Assembly: GCF_020423045.1 (NCBI RefSeq)
Contig: NZ_CP081943.1
Location: 3,844,001 to 3,908,000 of the forward strand
Direction: 5' to 3'
DNA: 64,000 nucleotides
From: Pseudomonas sp. MM213
GTDB taxonomy: Bacteria > Pseudomonadota > Gammaproteobacteria > Pseudomonadales > Pseudomonadaceae
Each line of letters begins with the position of its first letter. The first letter of the stretch is position 1. A program made the position numbers and the translations under genes. Below are positions 26,418 to 35,076 of this stretch, piece by piece. The notes below the pieces were generated by a model. That model was not told the origin of the DNA. It saw only the letters and a list, made by a program, of their open reading frames with translations, and did no database searches.

Positions 26418-27709
26418 GCAGCGCACCGATGGAAAAAACCACCGTGGATCACGTGCCCACCAACCCGCCGGTGCGCGAACCCGGCGTGGTCGACGTTCAA
26501 TATGGCTGGCAGGGCAACAACCGGGTGGAACTGCTGGAAAACGGCGAAGAATATTTCCCTCGGGTGTTCGAAGCCATGCGCCAGGCCAAGACTGAAATCC
26601 TCCTGGAAACCTTCATCGTTTTCGAGGACAAGGTCGGCGAAGAGCTGCAGCAAGTGCTGATCGACGCGGCTCAACGCGACGTACGCGTCACGGCCAGTCT
26701 CGACGGGTTTGGTTGTGGCGAGTTGAGCACCGATTACCTCACCGCGTTGAGCGAGGCCGGCGTGCACCTGCAAATATTTGACCCGGCACCGAAGCGTCTG
26801 GGTATCCGCACCAATTGGTTCCGGCGCCTGCACCGCAAAATCGTGGTGGTCGACGGCACGATTGCGTTCATCGGCGGGATCAACTTTTCCGCCGACCATC
26901 TGGCCGACTTCGGCCCCGAGGCCAAACAGGATTACTCGGTTGAAGTGCAAGGCCCGGCGGTGACCGACATTCATCATTTCGCCCTGCTGCAAAGCGGTCG
27001 CCCGGCCCGCGCCAAATACTGGTGGCAACGCCGGCGGCAGCGGCGCTCGGAACTGGCGTTCAACGATCACGATGGCCAGGTCCGTTTGGTGTACCGCGAC
27101 AACGGAGATCATCAATCCGATATCGAAGAGGTTTATCGACATGTCCTGCGCAGCGCCCAGCGTCGCGTGGTGATTGCCAACGCCTATTTCTTTCCCGGTT
27201 ATCGCTTGCTGCGCGAGATACGCAACGCCGCGCGGCGAGGCGTCGAGGTGCGACTGATCCTGCAAGGCCAGCCGGACATGAGGGTGGCCAAACTGGCCGC
27301 GCGCATGACCTATGACTACCTGCTCAAATCCGGGGTGCAGATTCACGAATATTGCGAGCGCCCGCTGCACGGCAAAGTCGCGCTGGTGGACGAAGACTGG
27401 AGCACCGTCGGCTCGAGCAACCTCGACCCGCTGAGCCTGGCGATGAACCTGGAAGCCAATGTGCTGATCCGCGATCGCGCCTTCAACCGCGATTTGTTCG
27501 AACGCCTCGAGAGGCTGAGCGACAACCACTGCAAAGCCATGTGTGCAAACAAATCCCCACGCGGACGGGTCTGGCACATGACCGTCGGTTTTCTGGTGTT
27601 CCACTTCCTGCGGCACTTCCCGGCATGGGCCGGTTGGCTGCCGGCACACAAGCCACGCCTGAAGCCCTTCACCCACCTCGCCGGGGGCGATCACCATGAA
27701 CCGCGCTGA
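26414..27709 (+). CDS. clsB: Cardiolipin synthase B (phospholipase D family)
   Basis: 431 residues. Two HKD phosphotransfer motifs: [18 protein letters not shown] near residue 140 and [20 protein letters not shown] near residue 317, each with downstream Asn/Asp. There is no N-terminal membrane helix, as in ClsB (YbhO) and unlike ClsA; a hydrophobic C-terminal segment ([20 protein letters not shown]) may contact the membrane. ClsB-type enzymes make cardiolipin or transfer phosphatidyl groups to other alcohols. Overlaps ybhP by 4 bases and ybhN by 14. Confidence 0.92.
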   Translation: MSSAPMEKTTVDHVPTNPPVREPGVVDVQYGWQGNNRVELLENGEEYFPRVFEAMRQAKTEILLETFIVFEDKVGEELQQVLIDAAQRDVRVTASLDGFGCGELSTDYLTALSEAGVHLQIFDPAPKRLGIRTNWFRRLHRKIVVVDGTIAFIGGINFSADHLADFGPEAKQDYSVEVQGPAVTDIHHFALLQSGRPARAKYWWQRRRQRRSELAFNDHDGQVRLVYRDNGDHQSDIEEVYRHVLRSAQRRVVIANAYFFPGYRLLREIRNAARRGVEVRLILQGQPDMRVAKLAARMTYDYLLKSGVQIHEYCERPLHGKVALVDEDWSTVGSSNLDPLSLAMNLEANVLIRDRAFNRDLFERLERLSDNHCKAMCANKSPRGRVWHMTVGFLVFHFLRHFPAWAGWLPAHKPRLKPFTHLAGGDHHEPR

Positions 27710-28682
27710 AACCCATTCGGCGCCTCACGCCGACAGCCCGCACAAGTCGCATTGGAGTCGCTGGAAAAAACCGCTGACGATGCTTTTTTTCCTGGCGCTG
27801 ATCGTCCTGTTCACGATGCTGGCCCAACGCATCGAATGGAACGAGGTGTTCGACACCCTCGCCGATTTCAAGGTGCGCACGCTGGTCATCGCTTCCGGGC
27901 TGACGCTGGTGAGTTTTCTGGTGTACGCCTGTTTCGACCTGATTGGCCGCACCTATATTCGTCAGGACCTGACCTGGAAACAGATCCTGCCAGTGGGGAT
28001 CATCAGCTACGCCTTCAACCTCAACCTGAGTGCCTGGGTCGGCGGCATTGCCATGCGCTATCGGCTTTACTCGCGGCTCGGCGTGAGCAAAAGCAACATC
28101 GCAAAAATCCTCGGCCTGAGCCTGGCGACCAACTGGTTCGGCTACATGGTGATTGCCGGCGCGATGTTCAGCAGTGGGCTGGTGCGCATGCCACCGGGCT
28201 GGAAACTCAGCAGTGGTGCGTTGCAGGGCGTGGGGGTTTTGTTGCTGTTGGTGAGCGCGGGATACCTGGCGGCCTGTCAGTATTCCAAGCGGCGGGAGTG
28301 GGCGATTCGCGGCGTCGAAATCAACCTGCCGTCCCTGCGCATGGCGGTGCTGCAACTGGCGCTCGGGGCGCTGAACTGGTCGCTGATGGCGGCGGTGATC
28401 TTCACCCTTCTGCCGAGCAAGCTGGATTATCCGCTGGTGCTTGGCGTGTTGTTGATCAGCGCGATTGCCGGGGTGATCACGCACATTCCAGCGGGGCTCG
28501 GGGTGTTGGAGGCGGTGTTTGTCGCGTTGCTGCAGCATGAGGCTTCGCGGGGGAGCCTGGTGGCGGGGTTGCTGGCGTATCGGGCGATTTATTTCATCTT
28601 GCCGTTGTTGATTACGTTGGTGATGTATTTGATTGTCGAGGCCAAGGCCAAGTCGTTGCGGATTGCGAAGAAACCCAAGTAG
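27696..28682 (+). CDS. ybhN: YbhN-like integral membrane protein (LPG synthase transmembrane/flippase family)
   Basis: 328 residues with about eight membrane helices after a short polar N-terminus. Family features: YACFDLIGRTYIRQDLTWKQIL, then ISYAFNLNLSAWVGGIAMRYRLYSRLG, and ITHIPAGLGVLEAVFVALL with the conserved PxGLGxxE. This is the transmembrane domain shared with MprF, without the aminoacyl-transferase domain, so it probably translocates or exposes lipids rather than modifying them. Third gene of the ybhP-clsB-ybhN operon. Confidence 0.88.
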   Translation: MNRAETHSAPHADSPHKSHWSRWKKPLTMLFFLALIVLFTMLAQRIEWNEVFDTLADFKVRTLVIASGLTLVSFLVYACFDLIGRTYIRQDLTWKQILPVGIISYAFNLNLSAWVGGIAMRYRLYSRLGVSKSNIAKILGLSLATNWFGYMVIAGAMFSSGLVRMPPGWKLSSGALQGVGVLLLLVSAGYLAACQYSKRREWAIRGVEINLPSLRMAVLQLALGALNWSLMAAVIFTLLPSKLDYPLVLGVLLISAIAGVITHIPAGLGVLEAVFVALLQHEASRGSLVAGLLAYRAIYFILPLLITLVMYLIVEAKAKSLRIAKKPK

Positions 28683-28700
28683 TTTGGCGCTTGCAAAGAC

Positions 28701-28772
28701 GCCTTCGCGGGCAAGCCTCGCTCCTACGGGGTTCGCGCGCTTCCTGTAGGAGCGAGGCTTGCCCGCGAAGGC
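28701..28772. repeat. REPIN, GCGAGGCTTGCCCGCGAAG type
   Basis: 26-bp inverted arms with a 20-bp loop between convergent ybhN and the alpha/beta hydrolase gene. Both operons end here. Confidence 0.9.
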
Positions 28773-28785
28773 ATCCCCGCCGATC

Positions 28786-29544
28786 TTACGTCGACTGGAT
28801 AATGCTCAACCGCTCACCCACCACCATCTCGGTAATCCAGTCCACCAGGATCGACGTATACGCCTGCTGTGAAACCGGCTCGCTCAACGCGTGATCGGCG
28901 CCGTCGATGATGCGGTGGGTCAGCGAGTGCGTCTGCTGACACGCCGCCCGGTAACTCATGATGGTCGCGTGGGGCACATAGTCGTCAGTCTCGGACTCCA
29001 CCAGCAGCACATCCCCGGTAAATTGCGAACAGGCATGCAACGCGCGATTGCTGTCGGCGCGCACCAGCGTGCTGCGGTAATCACGCAAATCGAGCTTGTC
29101 CAGTTCGCGCTTGGGCGCGTGCCATTGCTCATCGCGATACAACGCCGGCACCCGCAGCGCCAGCCAGCGCACGGGGCGCAATGAGGTCAGAATCGCAGCC
29201 AGATAACCGCCATAACTGGTGCCGACCACGGCGATCGCCGAGGTGTCGAGCGCCGGATGCGCGAGCAATCGATCGTACGCCGCCAGCAGGTCTCGCAGGT
29301 TGTCTTCGCGGGAAACCCGCGTCAGTGGAATGCCGGTGCCGCCGGTGTGCCCGCGCAAGTCGAACGTCAGGCACACGCAGCCCAGACCTGCGATGCCTTT
29401 GGCCCGTTCAAGATCACGCTCCTGACTGCCGCCCCAACCGTGCACGAAGAGCACGCCGGGGACCTTCGATTTGGGGCTGAGAAAAGTCCCGCTCATCTGT
29501 TCATCGTCGATGTCGATCTGAATGGTTTCGCTTCTAGCCGTCAT
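28786..29544 (-). CDS. Alpha/beta hydrolase of the dienelactone hydrolase/prolyl oligopeptidase type
   Basis: 252 residues, no signal peptide. Oxyanion strand VLFVHGWGGSQERD, nucleophile elbow GTSYGG (Ser near residue 110), an acidic residue in LLVESETDDYVPH and the C-terminal His in GADHALSE. Cytosolic serine hydrolase; substrate unknown. It overlaps the DUF3182 gene by 11 bases and is expressed after it. The pairing suggests that the hydrolase and the ATP-grasp-like protein act on the same compound. No clear Shine-Dalgarno precedes ATG 29544, consistent with coupling. Confidence 0.82.
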   Translation of the reverse strand: MTARSETIQIDIDDEQMSGTFLSPKSKVPGVLFVHGWGGSQERDLERAKGIAGLGCVCLTFDLRGHTGGTGIPLTRVSREDNLRDLLAAYDRLLAHPALDTSAIAVVGTSYGGYLAAILTSLRPVRWLALRVPALYRDEQWHAPKRELDKLDLRDYRSTLVRADSNRALHACSQFTGDVLLVESETDDYVPHATIMSYRAACQQTHSLTHRIIDGADHALSEPVSQQAYTSILVDWITEMVVGERLSIIQST

Positions 29545-30643
29545 AGGATTTGACCGTTACGTACTTGAGGAGAAATTCACTGTTGTGCGCCGGCCCGCGG
29601 TACACCTCGATGGCGTCCGCCGGGAGCGCTTGATCGATGTAGGTTTCTACCGAGGACACACGAATCGCGCTCATCTGCGGGTCGTTGACGAAGCTCTGCA
29701 ACGCCGCCACTTCGGCGCTGCTGGCACCGCCCATGCGCCAGGACTGTTCAAGCACGCCGCTGCGCTGTGTGCCGTTACTGTCCAGGCCTTGCGCGATGTC
29801 ATAGTTGCGCCGCGAGGCATAGAAACCGGGATAGGCCTCGTCCGCCGCACGGTCGAACACCTGCGCTTGCCGGATGGCCAGCCGCACGTCGTCGGGCAGT
29901 TGCAGTTCGAGCAGTTCGTCGTAACCGCCCTGCACCACGAGCAGATTGGAACCACCATAAACCTGCTCGCCATGACCGTCTGCGGTCAGGTACTGATCAC
30001 CGCAGTAACTCAGCACTGTGTCGCCGATGAAGCTTTGGCCGACGCTGTGGGTCACCACCTCGGTCAGGTCTTGCTCCAACACCACGCCTTCGGTGAATAG
30101 CGCCTTGGCATCGGGTCTGCCGAGGATCGCATCAAATTGGTCGAGGCTCTGGATCACCTCCTGACCGCGCCCGGCGCAGGCATGGATCGGTTTCAGGCGA
30201 ATCGGGCCGCTATCGAGCAAATGCTCCGCCGCAGGCCGAGCATCGTCGAGGGAGAACACGCTGAGACCCTTGAGCACCACGTTGCGCACCCGTTCGCAAA
30301 ACAACGGCGACCAGCCGTGCGGAGCAAAAGCGTTTTTGTTGCGCAAGCCGTGGCTGATGGCTTTGGTGCAGATGAAATCATGCTCGACATAGCCGCCCCA
30401 CAAATCCTCCGGGCCCTTGACGCCCAATTGCCGCGCGGCAGCAGCGCCGACAATGGTTTGTGTCGGCAACAGATAAAGATCGCGACCGCTGTGGTGTTCG
30501 GGGTCGTAGCTGCCGCCGAATTTAAACCCGAGAACCTGCGCCAGCCAACGGGCCAATGCGTGATTGGTTTCGACTTCGTGCTGTGGTGCGTCGGGCCGCA
30601 CCGAATGGGCGACCACCAGTTTCTTGCGGTTTGTTGGGGTCAT
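29534..30643 (-). CDS. DUF3182 family protein, ATP-grasp-like
   Basis: 369 residues from ATG 30643 with AAGGGGGA in front. I recognise it as DUF3182, a proteobacterial family without a known function. The segment IRLKPIHACAGRGQEVI (about residue 147) resembles the glycine-rich nucleotide loop of ATP-grasp ligases. The later VVLEQDLTEVVTHSVGQSFIGDTVLSY and VYGGSNLLVV could be the metal-binding half. It would then join a carboxylate to an amine or thiol using ATP. That is inference from motif shape, not proof. Confidence 0.7.
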   Translation of the reverse strand: MTPTNRKKLVVAHSVRPDAPQHEVETNHALARWLAQVLGFKFGGSYDPEHHSGRDLYLLPTQTIVGAAAARQLGVKGPEDLWGGYVEHDFICTKAISHGLRNKNAFAPHGWSPLFCERVRNVVLKGLSVFSLDDARPAAEHLLDSGPIRLKPIHACAGRGQEVIQSLDQFDAILGRPDAKALFTEGVVLEQDLTEVVTHSVGQSFIGDTVLSYCGDQYLTADGHGEQVYGGSNLLVVQGGYDELLELQLPDDVRLAIRQAQVFDRAADEAYPGFYASRRNYDIAQGLDSNGTQRSGVLEQSWRMGGASSAEVAALQSFVNDPQMSAIRVSSVETYIDQALPADAIEVYRGPAHNSEFLLKYVTVKSYDG

Positions 30644-30835
30644 GCGTCCCCCTTCAATCGGCGCTTGATGAGTGTAGTTGTAGGGGTGCAGGGATCAGGC
30701 CAACGGCGGCTGATTTGAAATAATCGGCAATTCAATCAGTTGCCGAATCGGTGATAGCACTGGGCCTGTCTCATTCTGCACGACGGCCATTTCGCTCCCG
30801 GCATTTTGCACGACCCAAGCCTTGCAAAGATCAAA

Positions 30836-30927
30836 CTGTGGGAGCGAGCCTGCTCGCGAAAGCGACCTTTCAGGCGACATAGATGCTGACCGTCACGGCC
30901 TCTTCGCGAGCAGGCTCGCTCCCACAG
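30836..30927. repeat. REPIN, GCGAGCCTGCTCGCGAA type
   Basis: Arms CTGTGGGAGCGAGCCTGCTC... and reverse complement with a 42-bp loop: a third REP variant starting GTGGGAGC rather than GTAGGAGC. The 30644-30946 gap holds this repeat and the DUF3182 promoter region; nothing else is visible. Confidence 0.88.
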
Positions 30928-30946
30928 GGGATTTCTGGCGTTGCGA

Positions 30947-31939
30947 CTATCGGGCTGCGGCGGTCGGCGAAACCCCAAACCGCGTCCGATAATCACTCGG
31001 CGCCAGCCCGGTAATTTTCTTGAACGTCGCACGGAAGGCACTCGGGTCCTGATAACCGACGGTCCAGGCAATGTGGTCGATGGTGCCGTTGGTGAACTCC
31101 AACATTTCCCGGGCCTTGCCGACCCGCAGGTGCTGGCAGTACTCGGTGGGTTTCAGCCCGGTTGCAGCACGAAATCTGCGCAGGAAAGTACGTTCTTCCA
31201 GCCCTGCCCGTTCAGCCATGGTCGCCAGCGACACATCGGTCGCGCCGGTGCTTTGCAGCCAATGCTGCACCTTGAGAATCGAGGCGTCGCCGTGGCTGAG
31301 AATCGGTGAAAAGTTGCTGCCACATTCACTCGCACTGTCGCTGTGTTCCACCACCAGAAACCGCGCAGTGCCGGTGGCGATGCTCGGCCCCAGCAATCGG
31401 TCGACCAGACGCAAACCCAGCTCGGACCAGGCCATCAACCCGGCGGTGGTGATCAAGTCGCCGTCATCGACGATCGGTGTATCGGCCTTGAGCTTGATCG
31501 CCGGATAGCGCTCGGCGAACGCCTTGGCCGACGTCCAGTGGGTGGTGGCGCTACGGCCGTCAAGCAGGCCGCTTTCAGCCAATAGAATCGAGCCCACGCA
31601 AACGCCGCCGAGGGTTGCGCCTTGTGCGTGTTGCTGACGAATCCAGCGCAGCAAGCCTTGCGGCGCCTGGCCTTCGGAGAAACCGGCAATCGACGGCGGG
31701 ATCAACACCGCCACCAATGCGCCGTCTGGCGCGGGATGGCTGTCGTAGATGCGCTGGGGTGGTTGATCGCCATCGACCTGCCAATGGCTGACCCGCAACA
31801 ACGGCAACTGCGCCGCCTGATAGTCGGCGGCAATCCGGTTCGCCACGCCGAACAAGTCGGTCAGCCCGTGCACCGCCGCCATCTGCGCGCCGGGATAAAT
31901 CAGCACACCCAGCTCGGCGATTGGCCTTTGTGCGTCCAT
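30947..31939 (-). CDS. GlxA-family transcriptional regulator (DJ-1/PfpI plus AraC)
   Basis: 330 residues from ATG 31939; the frame is open to 32299 but that part is antisense to the isochorismatase gene. The N-terminal DJ-1/PfpI-like domain (ELGVLIYPGAQMAAVHGLTDLF, GGVCVGSILLAESGLL) probably senses a small molecule. The C-terminal AraC helix-turn-helix pair ends DPSAFRATFKKITGLAPSDYRTRF. Divergent transcription from the isochorismatase-family gene, a common arrangement for this regulator type, suggests that it controls that gene. Confidence 0.88.
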   Translation of the reverse strand: MDAQRPIAELGVLIYPGAQMAAVHGLTDLFGVANRIAADYQAAQLPLLRVSHWQVDGDQPPQRIYDSHPAPDGALVAVLIPPSIAGFSEGQAPQGLLRWIRQQHAQGATLGGVCVGSILLAESGLLDGRSATTHWTSAKAFAERYPAIKLKADTPIVDDGDLITTAGLMAWSELGLRLVDRLLGPSIATGTARFLVVEHSDSASECGSNFSPILSHGDASILKVQHWLQSTGATDVSLATMAERAGLEERTFLRRFRAATGLKPTEYCQHLRVGKAREMLEFTNGTIDHIAWTVGYQDPSAFRATFKKITGLAPSDYRTRFGVSPTAAAR

Positions 31940-32038
31940 TGTCAGTTTTCCCCCTTCTATTGTCGGTGCGGCCAATCCTCGGACGGTCCGCCAGAGCCAA
32001 TACTTCATTCCACACCCACACACTTCGAGGAAACAGTC

Positions 32039-32587
32039 ATGGCCAAGCAAGCACTCATCGTAGTTGATATCCAAAACGACTACTTCCCCCAGGGCAAGTG
32101 GCCGCTGGTTGGCGCGGACGCTGCAGCGGATAACGCCGTACGTCTGCTCAAAGCCTTTCGTGATGCCGGTGATTCGGTGGTGCACATTCGCCACGAGTTC
32201 ACTTCCGACGAAGCGCCCTTCTTCACCCCGGGCTCCGAGGGCGCGAAGCTGCATCCCAAAGTCCTGAACCGCGCCGACGAGCCGGTGGTGCTCAAGCACT
32301 TCGTCAACTCGTTCCGCGAAACTGAATTGCAGTCAATTCTCGACGAGCAGGGTATCAAGGAGTTGGTGGTGGTTGGCAGCATGAGTCACATGTGCGTCGA
32401 TGGCATTACCCGTGCGGCCGCCGACATGGGTTATGCCGTCACTGTCATTCATGACGCCTGTGCCTCGCGGGATTTGGAGTTCAACGGACTTACGGTTCCG
32501 GCTGCCCATGTTCATGCTGCGTTCATGTCGGCGTTGGGTTTTGCCTATGCTCGTGTGGTGTCTACTGGCGAGTTTCTGGCTGGTTGA
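32039..32587 (+). CDS. Isochorismatase-family cysteine hydrolase
   Basis: 182 residues. Catalytic triad visible as Asp10 (VVDIQNDYF), Lys86 (VVLKHF) and Cys119 (GSMSHMCVDGITRAA), with cis-peptide VVVGSMSH before the Cys. This set is typical of N-carbamoyl or amide hydrolases and nicotinamidase relatives in the isochorismatase superfamily; true isochorismatases lack the Cys. Substrate unknown. It is divergent from a GlxA-type regulator across a 99-bp gap that must contain both promoters. Confidence 0.88.
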   Translation: MAKQALIVVDIQNDYFPQGKWPLVGADAAADNAVRLLKAFRDAGDSVVHIRHEFTSDEAPFFTPGSEGAKLHPKVLNRADEPVVLKHFVNSFRETELQSILDEQGIKELVVVGSMSHMCVDGITRAAADMGYAVTVIHDACASRDLEFNGLTVPAAHVHAAFMSALGFAYARVVSTGEFLAG

Positions 32588-32614
32588 GGTGAGGTGAGCT
32601 GAGCTGAGCTGAGT
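32586..32614 (+). repeat. Pentanucleotide tandem repeat
   Basis: Five or six tandem units of GAGGT then GAGCT, beginning at the isochorismatase stop codon. Copy number could vary by slippage; no function evident. Confidence 0.6.
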
Positions 32615-32643
32615 ACATATCCGTTGGTGCGGTAACGGCTGCT

Positions 32644-32866
32644 ATTGGTTTCGCTCTTACAGCGAGTCACTTTCGAAAAGCGCGAAAGTAACCAAAGCGC
32701 TTCTGCCCCTTTCGTTCGGTGCCTCGCTAAGGCTCGGCATACCCTCGCTCCGGTCCTGCTCCGTGGGCCCGCCGCCATCGGCCATCCATGGCCGGGGGCG
32801 GCTAACCCGGCATCCATGCCGGGTTGCCCACTACGCAGAACCGCCACTCGGCCTCTCGAGGGGGCG
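32644..32866. repeat. Left arm of a ~220-bp imperfect inverted repeat
   Basis: This arm (from TATTGGTTTCGC to CTCTCGAGGGGGCG) reads almost identically to the reverse complement of 33274-33495, including the CGGTCCTGCTCCGTGGGCCC block and the AACCCGGCATCCATGCCGGG dyad. The two arms enclose about 400 bp with two REPINs. Short open frames inside it look non-coding. I believe this GC-rich unit is dispersed in fluorescent pseudomonads, but I cannot verify that here. Confidence 0.75.
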
Positions 32867-32974
32867 ACTACCGCCACAGCCGCCGAGGCGGCCTGAAAGC
32901 CGACCTGGCTCTTCAGTTGTCCGCGTTGTCCTTCTTTGATGCGTTCACTCATTCCGGACATGTGCACCACTCCC

Positions 32975-33065
32975 CTGTAGGAGCCGGCTTGCTGGCGATG
33001 GCGTCCGTCCAGTCAATAAATGTGCCGGCTGCCCCTCTGCGATCGCCAGCAAGCCGGCTCCTACA
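32975..33065. repeat. REPIN inside the large inverted repeat (first)
   Basis: CTGTAGGAGCCGGCTTGCTG with its reverse complement, about 91 bp in all. Confidence 0.9.
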
Positions 33066-33102
33066 ATTGATCGTGTGCGTTCCGAATACATACGCATTTC
33101 CC

Positions 33103-33194
33103 CTGTAGGAGCCAGCTTGCTGGCGATAGCGTCTGTCCTGCCAATACATACGTTGACTGACCCACCGCCATCGCCGGCAAGCCGGCTCCTACAG
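33103..33194. repeat. REPIN inside the large inverted repeat (second)
   Basis: Arms GTAGGAGCCAGCTTGCTGGC and GCCGGCAAGCCGGCTCCTAC, with one mismatch in each relative to the others. It lies only 38 bp from the previous REPIN, giving a tandem pair. Confidence 0.88.
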
Positions 33195-33273
33195 GAGGCC
33201 TGCGTGCGCTTTTGCTTCTCACCACTCATCAGGCCGAGCGTTAGCTCGCCTTCAGCTTTTGATCTGGACGCAC

Positions 33274-33495
33274 CGCCCCCCTCGAGAGGCCGAGCGCAGG
33301 TTCTGCGCAGTGGGCAACCCGGCATGGATGCCGGGTTAGCCGCCCCCGGCCAGGGATGGCCGATGGCGGCGGGCCCACGGAGCAGGACCGGAGCGAGGGC
33401 ATGGCGAGCCTTAGCGAGCCACCGAACGAAAGGGGCAAGAGCCCTTGGTTACTTGGGGCTTTTCCAAGTGACTCGCCGTAAGGGCGAAACCAATA
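33274..33495. repeat. Right arm of the ~220-bp imperfect inverted repeat
   Basis: Inverted copy of 32644-32866, ending CGAAACCAATA 61 bases before the first operator palindrome of the PspA operon. The 32588-33638 interval therefore holds a tandem repeat, two long arms, two REPINs and a promoter/operator, but no supportable gene. Confidence 0.75.
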
Positions 33496-33556
33496 TCCGC
33501 CATCACCCAAAAAACGGATATACCCCCAATCCCCGCCCCCACCCCCATAAAAAAAT

Positions 33557-33614
33557 CTCACGCGTGAGCTATTGAGCACAGCGAAAATTGCCTGTAGTGT
33601 TTCTCACGCGTGAG
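33557..33614 (+). promoter_or_regulatory. Promoter bracketed by two identical 12-bp palindromic operators
   Basis: The perfect palindrome CTCACGCGTGAG occurs at 33557-33568 and again at 33603-33614, 46 bp apart. Between them lies a sigma70-like promoter: TTGAGC at 33572-33577, a 17-bp spacer, and TAGTGT at 33595-33600. One palindrome ends 3 bp before the -35 and the other begins 2 bp after the -10, over the expected start. This is the geometry of a repressor with two operators. No sigma54 -24/-12 element is present, unlike the E. coli pspA promoter. Confidence 0.65.
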
Positions 33615-33638
33615 TTTTTTCACAACGAGGTCAGCACC

Positions 33639-34328
33639 ATGAACAGCAGCTCTCCATCAGATCCGCCTTCCGGGTCTGTGAACGATTCAGCAAGCCGCAA
33701 GGGAGAGCGCTCGAAACCGTCCGCGAAAAAACCGTCGAGCTTCTACATGAAGCAGATGCGCGCGGGCCTGGGTGCCGCCGGTTATGTAAAACACGAGACT
33801 TGGGTGCTTCCCGAAAACCGAAGCCTGCTCAAGCAGATGGAGAAACAGCTACGCCAACCGATCCTGGCTGGCTCATTCATGTCGGAGAATTACATGAGCG
33901 CAGGTAACAACTGGAACATCGATCGCCTCTACAGCGCCCTTCAAGCCCTGGACGAAGTGGTCTCGAACGACATCACCCTCTCCCTCGTCCAAGGCTCCGA
34001 ATCCAGCATCAAGCTGGAAATGAACGACTTCGGTGGCTTGCCGATTTACATCGCGGTAGTGGGCGACCAGATCATCGTCGATACCGTGCTGGTCGACGTC
34101 GAGTCGATCAAGGACGTGCCGGCCTTCAATGATGCCGTGCTGCGCAGCCGGGAAATGTTCCCGCTGTCGTCGATCGGCATCGAGTCCATGCCCAACGGGC
34201 AGGTCGTTTACAACATGTTTGGCGCACTCAGCTCCGACTCGAGCCTGACCAACGTCGTGACCGAGGTCAAAACCCTCGTCGACAACGTGCAGCGCGCCAG
34301 CGAAGCCTTCGAACGTTTTTTCAATTAA
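33639..34328 (+). CDS. yjfI: YjfI-like protein (DUF2170), first gene of the PspA operon
   Basis: 229 residues from ATG 33639 (GAGG 8 bases upstream); an upstream TTG frame is rejected because it would lie over the operator. The Ser/Lys-rich N-terminus includes FYMKQMRAGLGAAGYVKHETWVLPENR. Then comes the DUF2170 domain (WNIDRLYSALQALDEVVSNDITLSLVQG, then SIGIESMPNGQVVYNMFGALS). Soluble and acidic, with a C-terminal helix ending SEAFERFFN. Genes of this kind precede PspA homologues in E. coli (yjfIJ). Probably a cytoplasmic partner of the PspA scaffold; mechanism unknown. Confidence 0.8.
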   Translation: MNSSSPSDPPSGSVNDSASRKGERSKPSAKKPSSFYMKQMRAGLGAAGYVKHETWVLPENRSLLKQMEKQLRQPILAGSFMSENYMSAGNNWNIDRLYSALQALDEVVSNDITLSLVQGSESSIKLEMNDFGGLPIYIAVVGDQIIVDTVLVDVESIKDVPAFNDAVLRSREMFPLSSIGIESMPNGQVVYNMFGALSSDSSLTNVVTEVKTLVDNVQRASEAFERFFN

Positions 34329-34353
34329 TTATTCGGGAATCAGGGAAAATCCA

Positions 34354-35052
34354 ATGACTCAGTCCATCTGGAGCAAATTGTTCACCGCACTGCGTGGCGG
34401 TGCCAATGAAGTCGGCGAATCGATCGTCGACCAACAGGCCCTGCGCATCCTCGACCAGGAAATCCGCGATGCCGACAGCGCGCTGGCCAACGCCAAGCGT
34501 GAGCTGGTCACCATCATGGCCAAGCACAAACTGTCCGCAGATCGCGTCAGCGAGTACAACGCCAAGATCAAGGACCTGGAATCCAAGGCGCTGGCCGCCA
34601 TTCAGGCCAACCGCGAAGACCTGGCACTGGAAGTGGCCGAAGCCATTTCGACCCTGACCAACGAGCTGGATGTCGAGCAGAAGCAGGCCACCGAATTCGG
34701 CGGTTATGCGGACAACATGCGCAAAGACATCACCAAGGCTGAAAGCCGCATCAAGAGCCTGCGCCAGCAAGTGGACATGGCCAAGGCCCGTGAAAGCGTG
34801 CAGAAAGCCCAGGTCAGCGCGTCCATCGCCAGCGGCGGCGCCAACGGCAAACTGGAAACCGCAGTCGGCACGCTGAACCGCTTGCAAGCCAAGCAGCAGC
34901 AACGCGCCGCTGAACTGGAAGCCCAGGACCAACTGGCCGATGCCTCGACCGGCACCGACCTGGAGCGCAAACTGCGCGAAGCCGGCATCACGCCGGACGC
35001 GGGCAGCGCCAACGCGATCCTGGAGCGCCTGAAGCAGAAATCGGCTGAGTAA
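34354..35052 (+). CDS. PspA/IM30 family membrane-stress protein (YjfJ-like)
   Basis: 232 residues, nearly all predicted coiled coil. The start MTQSIWSKLFTALRGGANEVGESIVDQQALRILDQEIRDA has the amphipathic helix alpha-0 and helix 1 of PspA/Vipp1 proteins. Long charged helices follow (AIQANREDLALEVAEAISTLTNEL...). The family makes ESCRT-III-like oligomers that coat and repair stressed inner membrane. No pspBC, pspF or sigma54 promoter is nearby, so control differs from the E. coli psp operon. A REPIN follows before the rhomboid gene. Confidence 0.92.
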   Translation: MTQSIWSKLFTALRGGANEVGESIVDQQALRILDQEIRDADSALANAKRELVTIMAKHKLSADRVSEYNAKIKDLESKALAAIQANREDLALEVAEAISTLTNELDVEQKQATEFGGYADNMRKDITKAESRIKSLRQQVDMAKARESVQKAQVSASIASGGANGKLETAVGTLNRLQAKQQQRAAELEAQDQLADASTGTDLERKLREAGITPDAGSANAILERLKQKSAE

Positions 35053-35076
35053 CCCACTCAGTCGCAGATGCATAAC

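Noticed and set aside
32644..33495. Insertion sequence with transposase
   Set aside because: No transposase-like frame exists between or within the arms.
32545..33579. Several 100-170 codon open frames in the repeat region, on both strands
   Set aside because: They arise from the GC-rich inverted repeat and REPINs, lack ribosome binding sites and read similarly in both arms.
33540..33600. Sigma54 (-24/-12) promoter before the PspA operon, as in E. coli psp
   Set aside because: GAGCAC...TTGC is present but the spacing is three bases too long and the invariant GG is missing.
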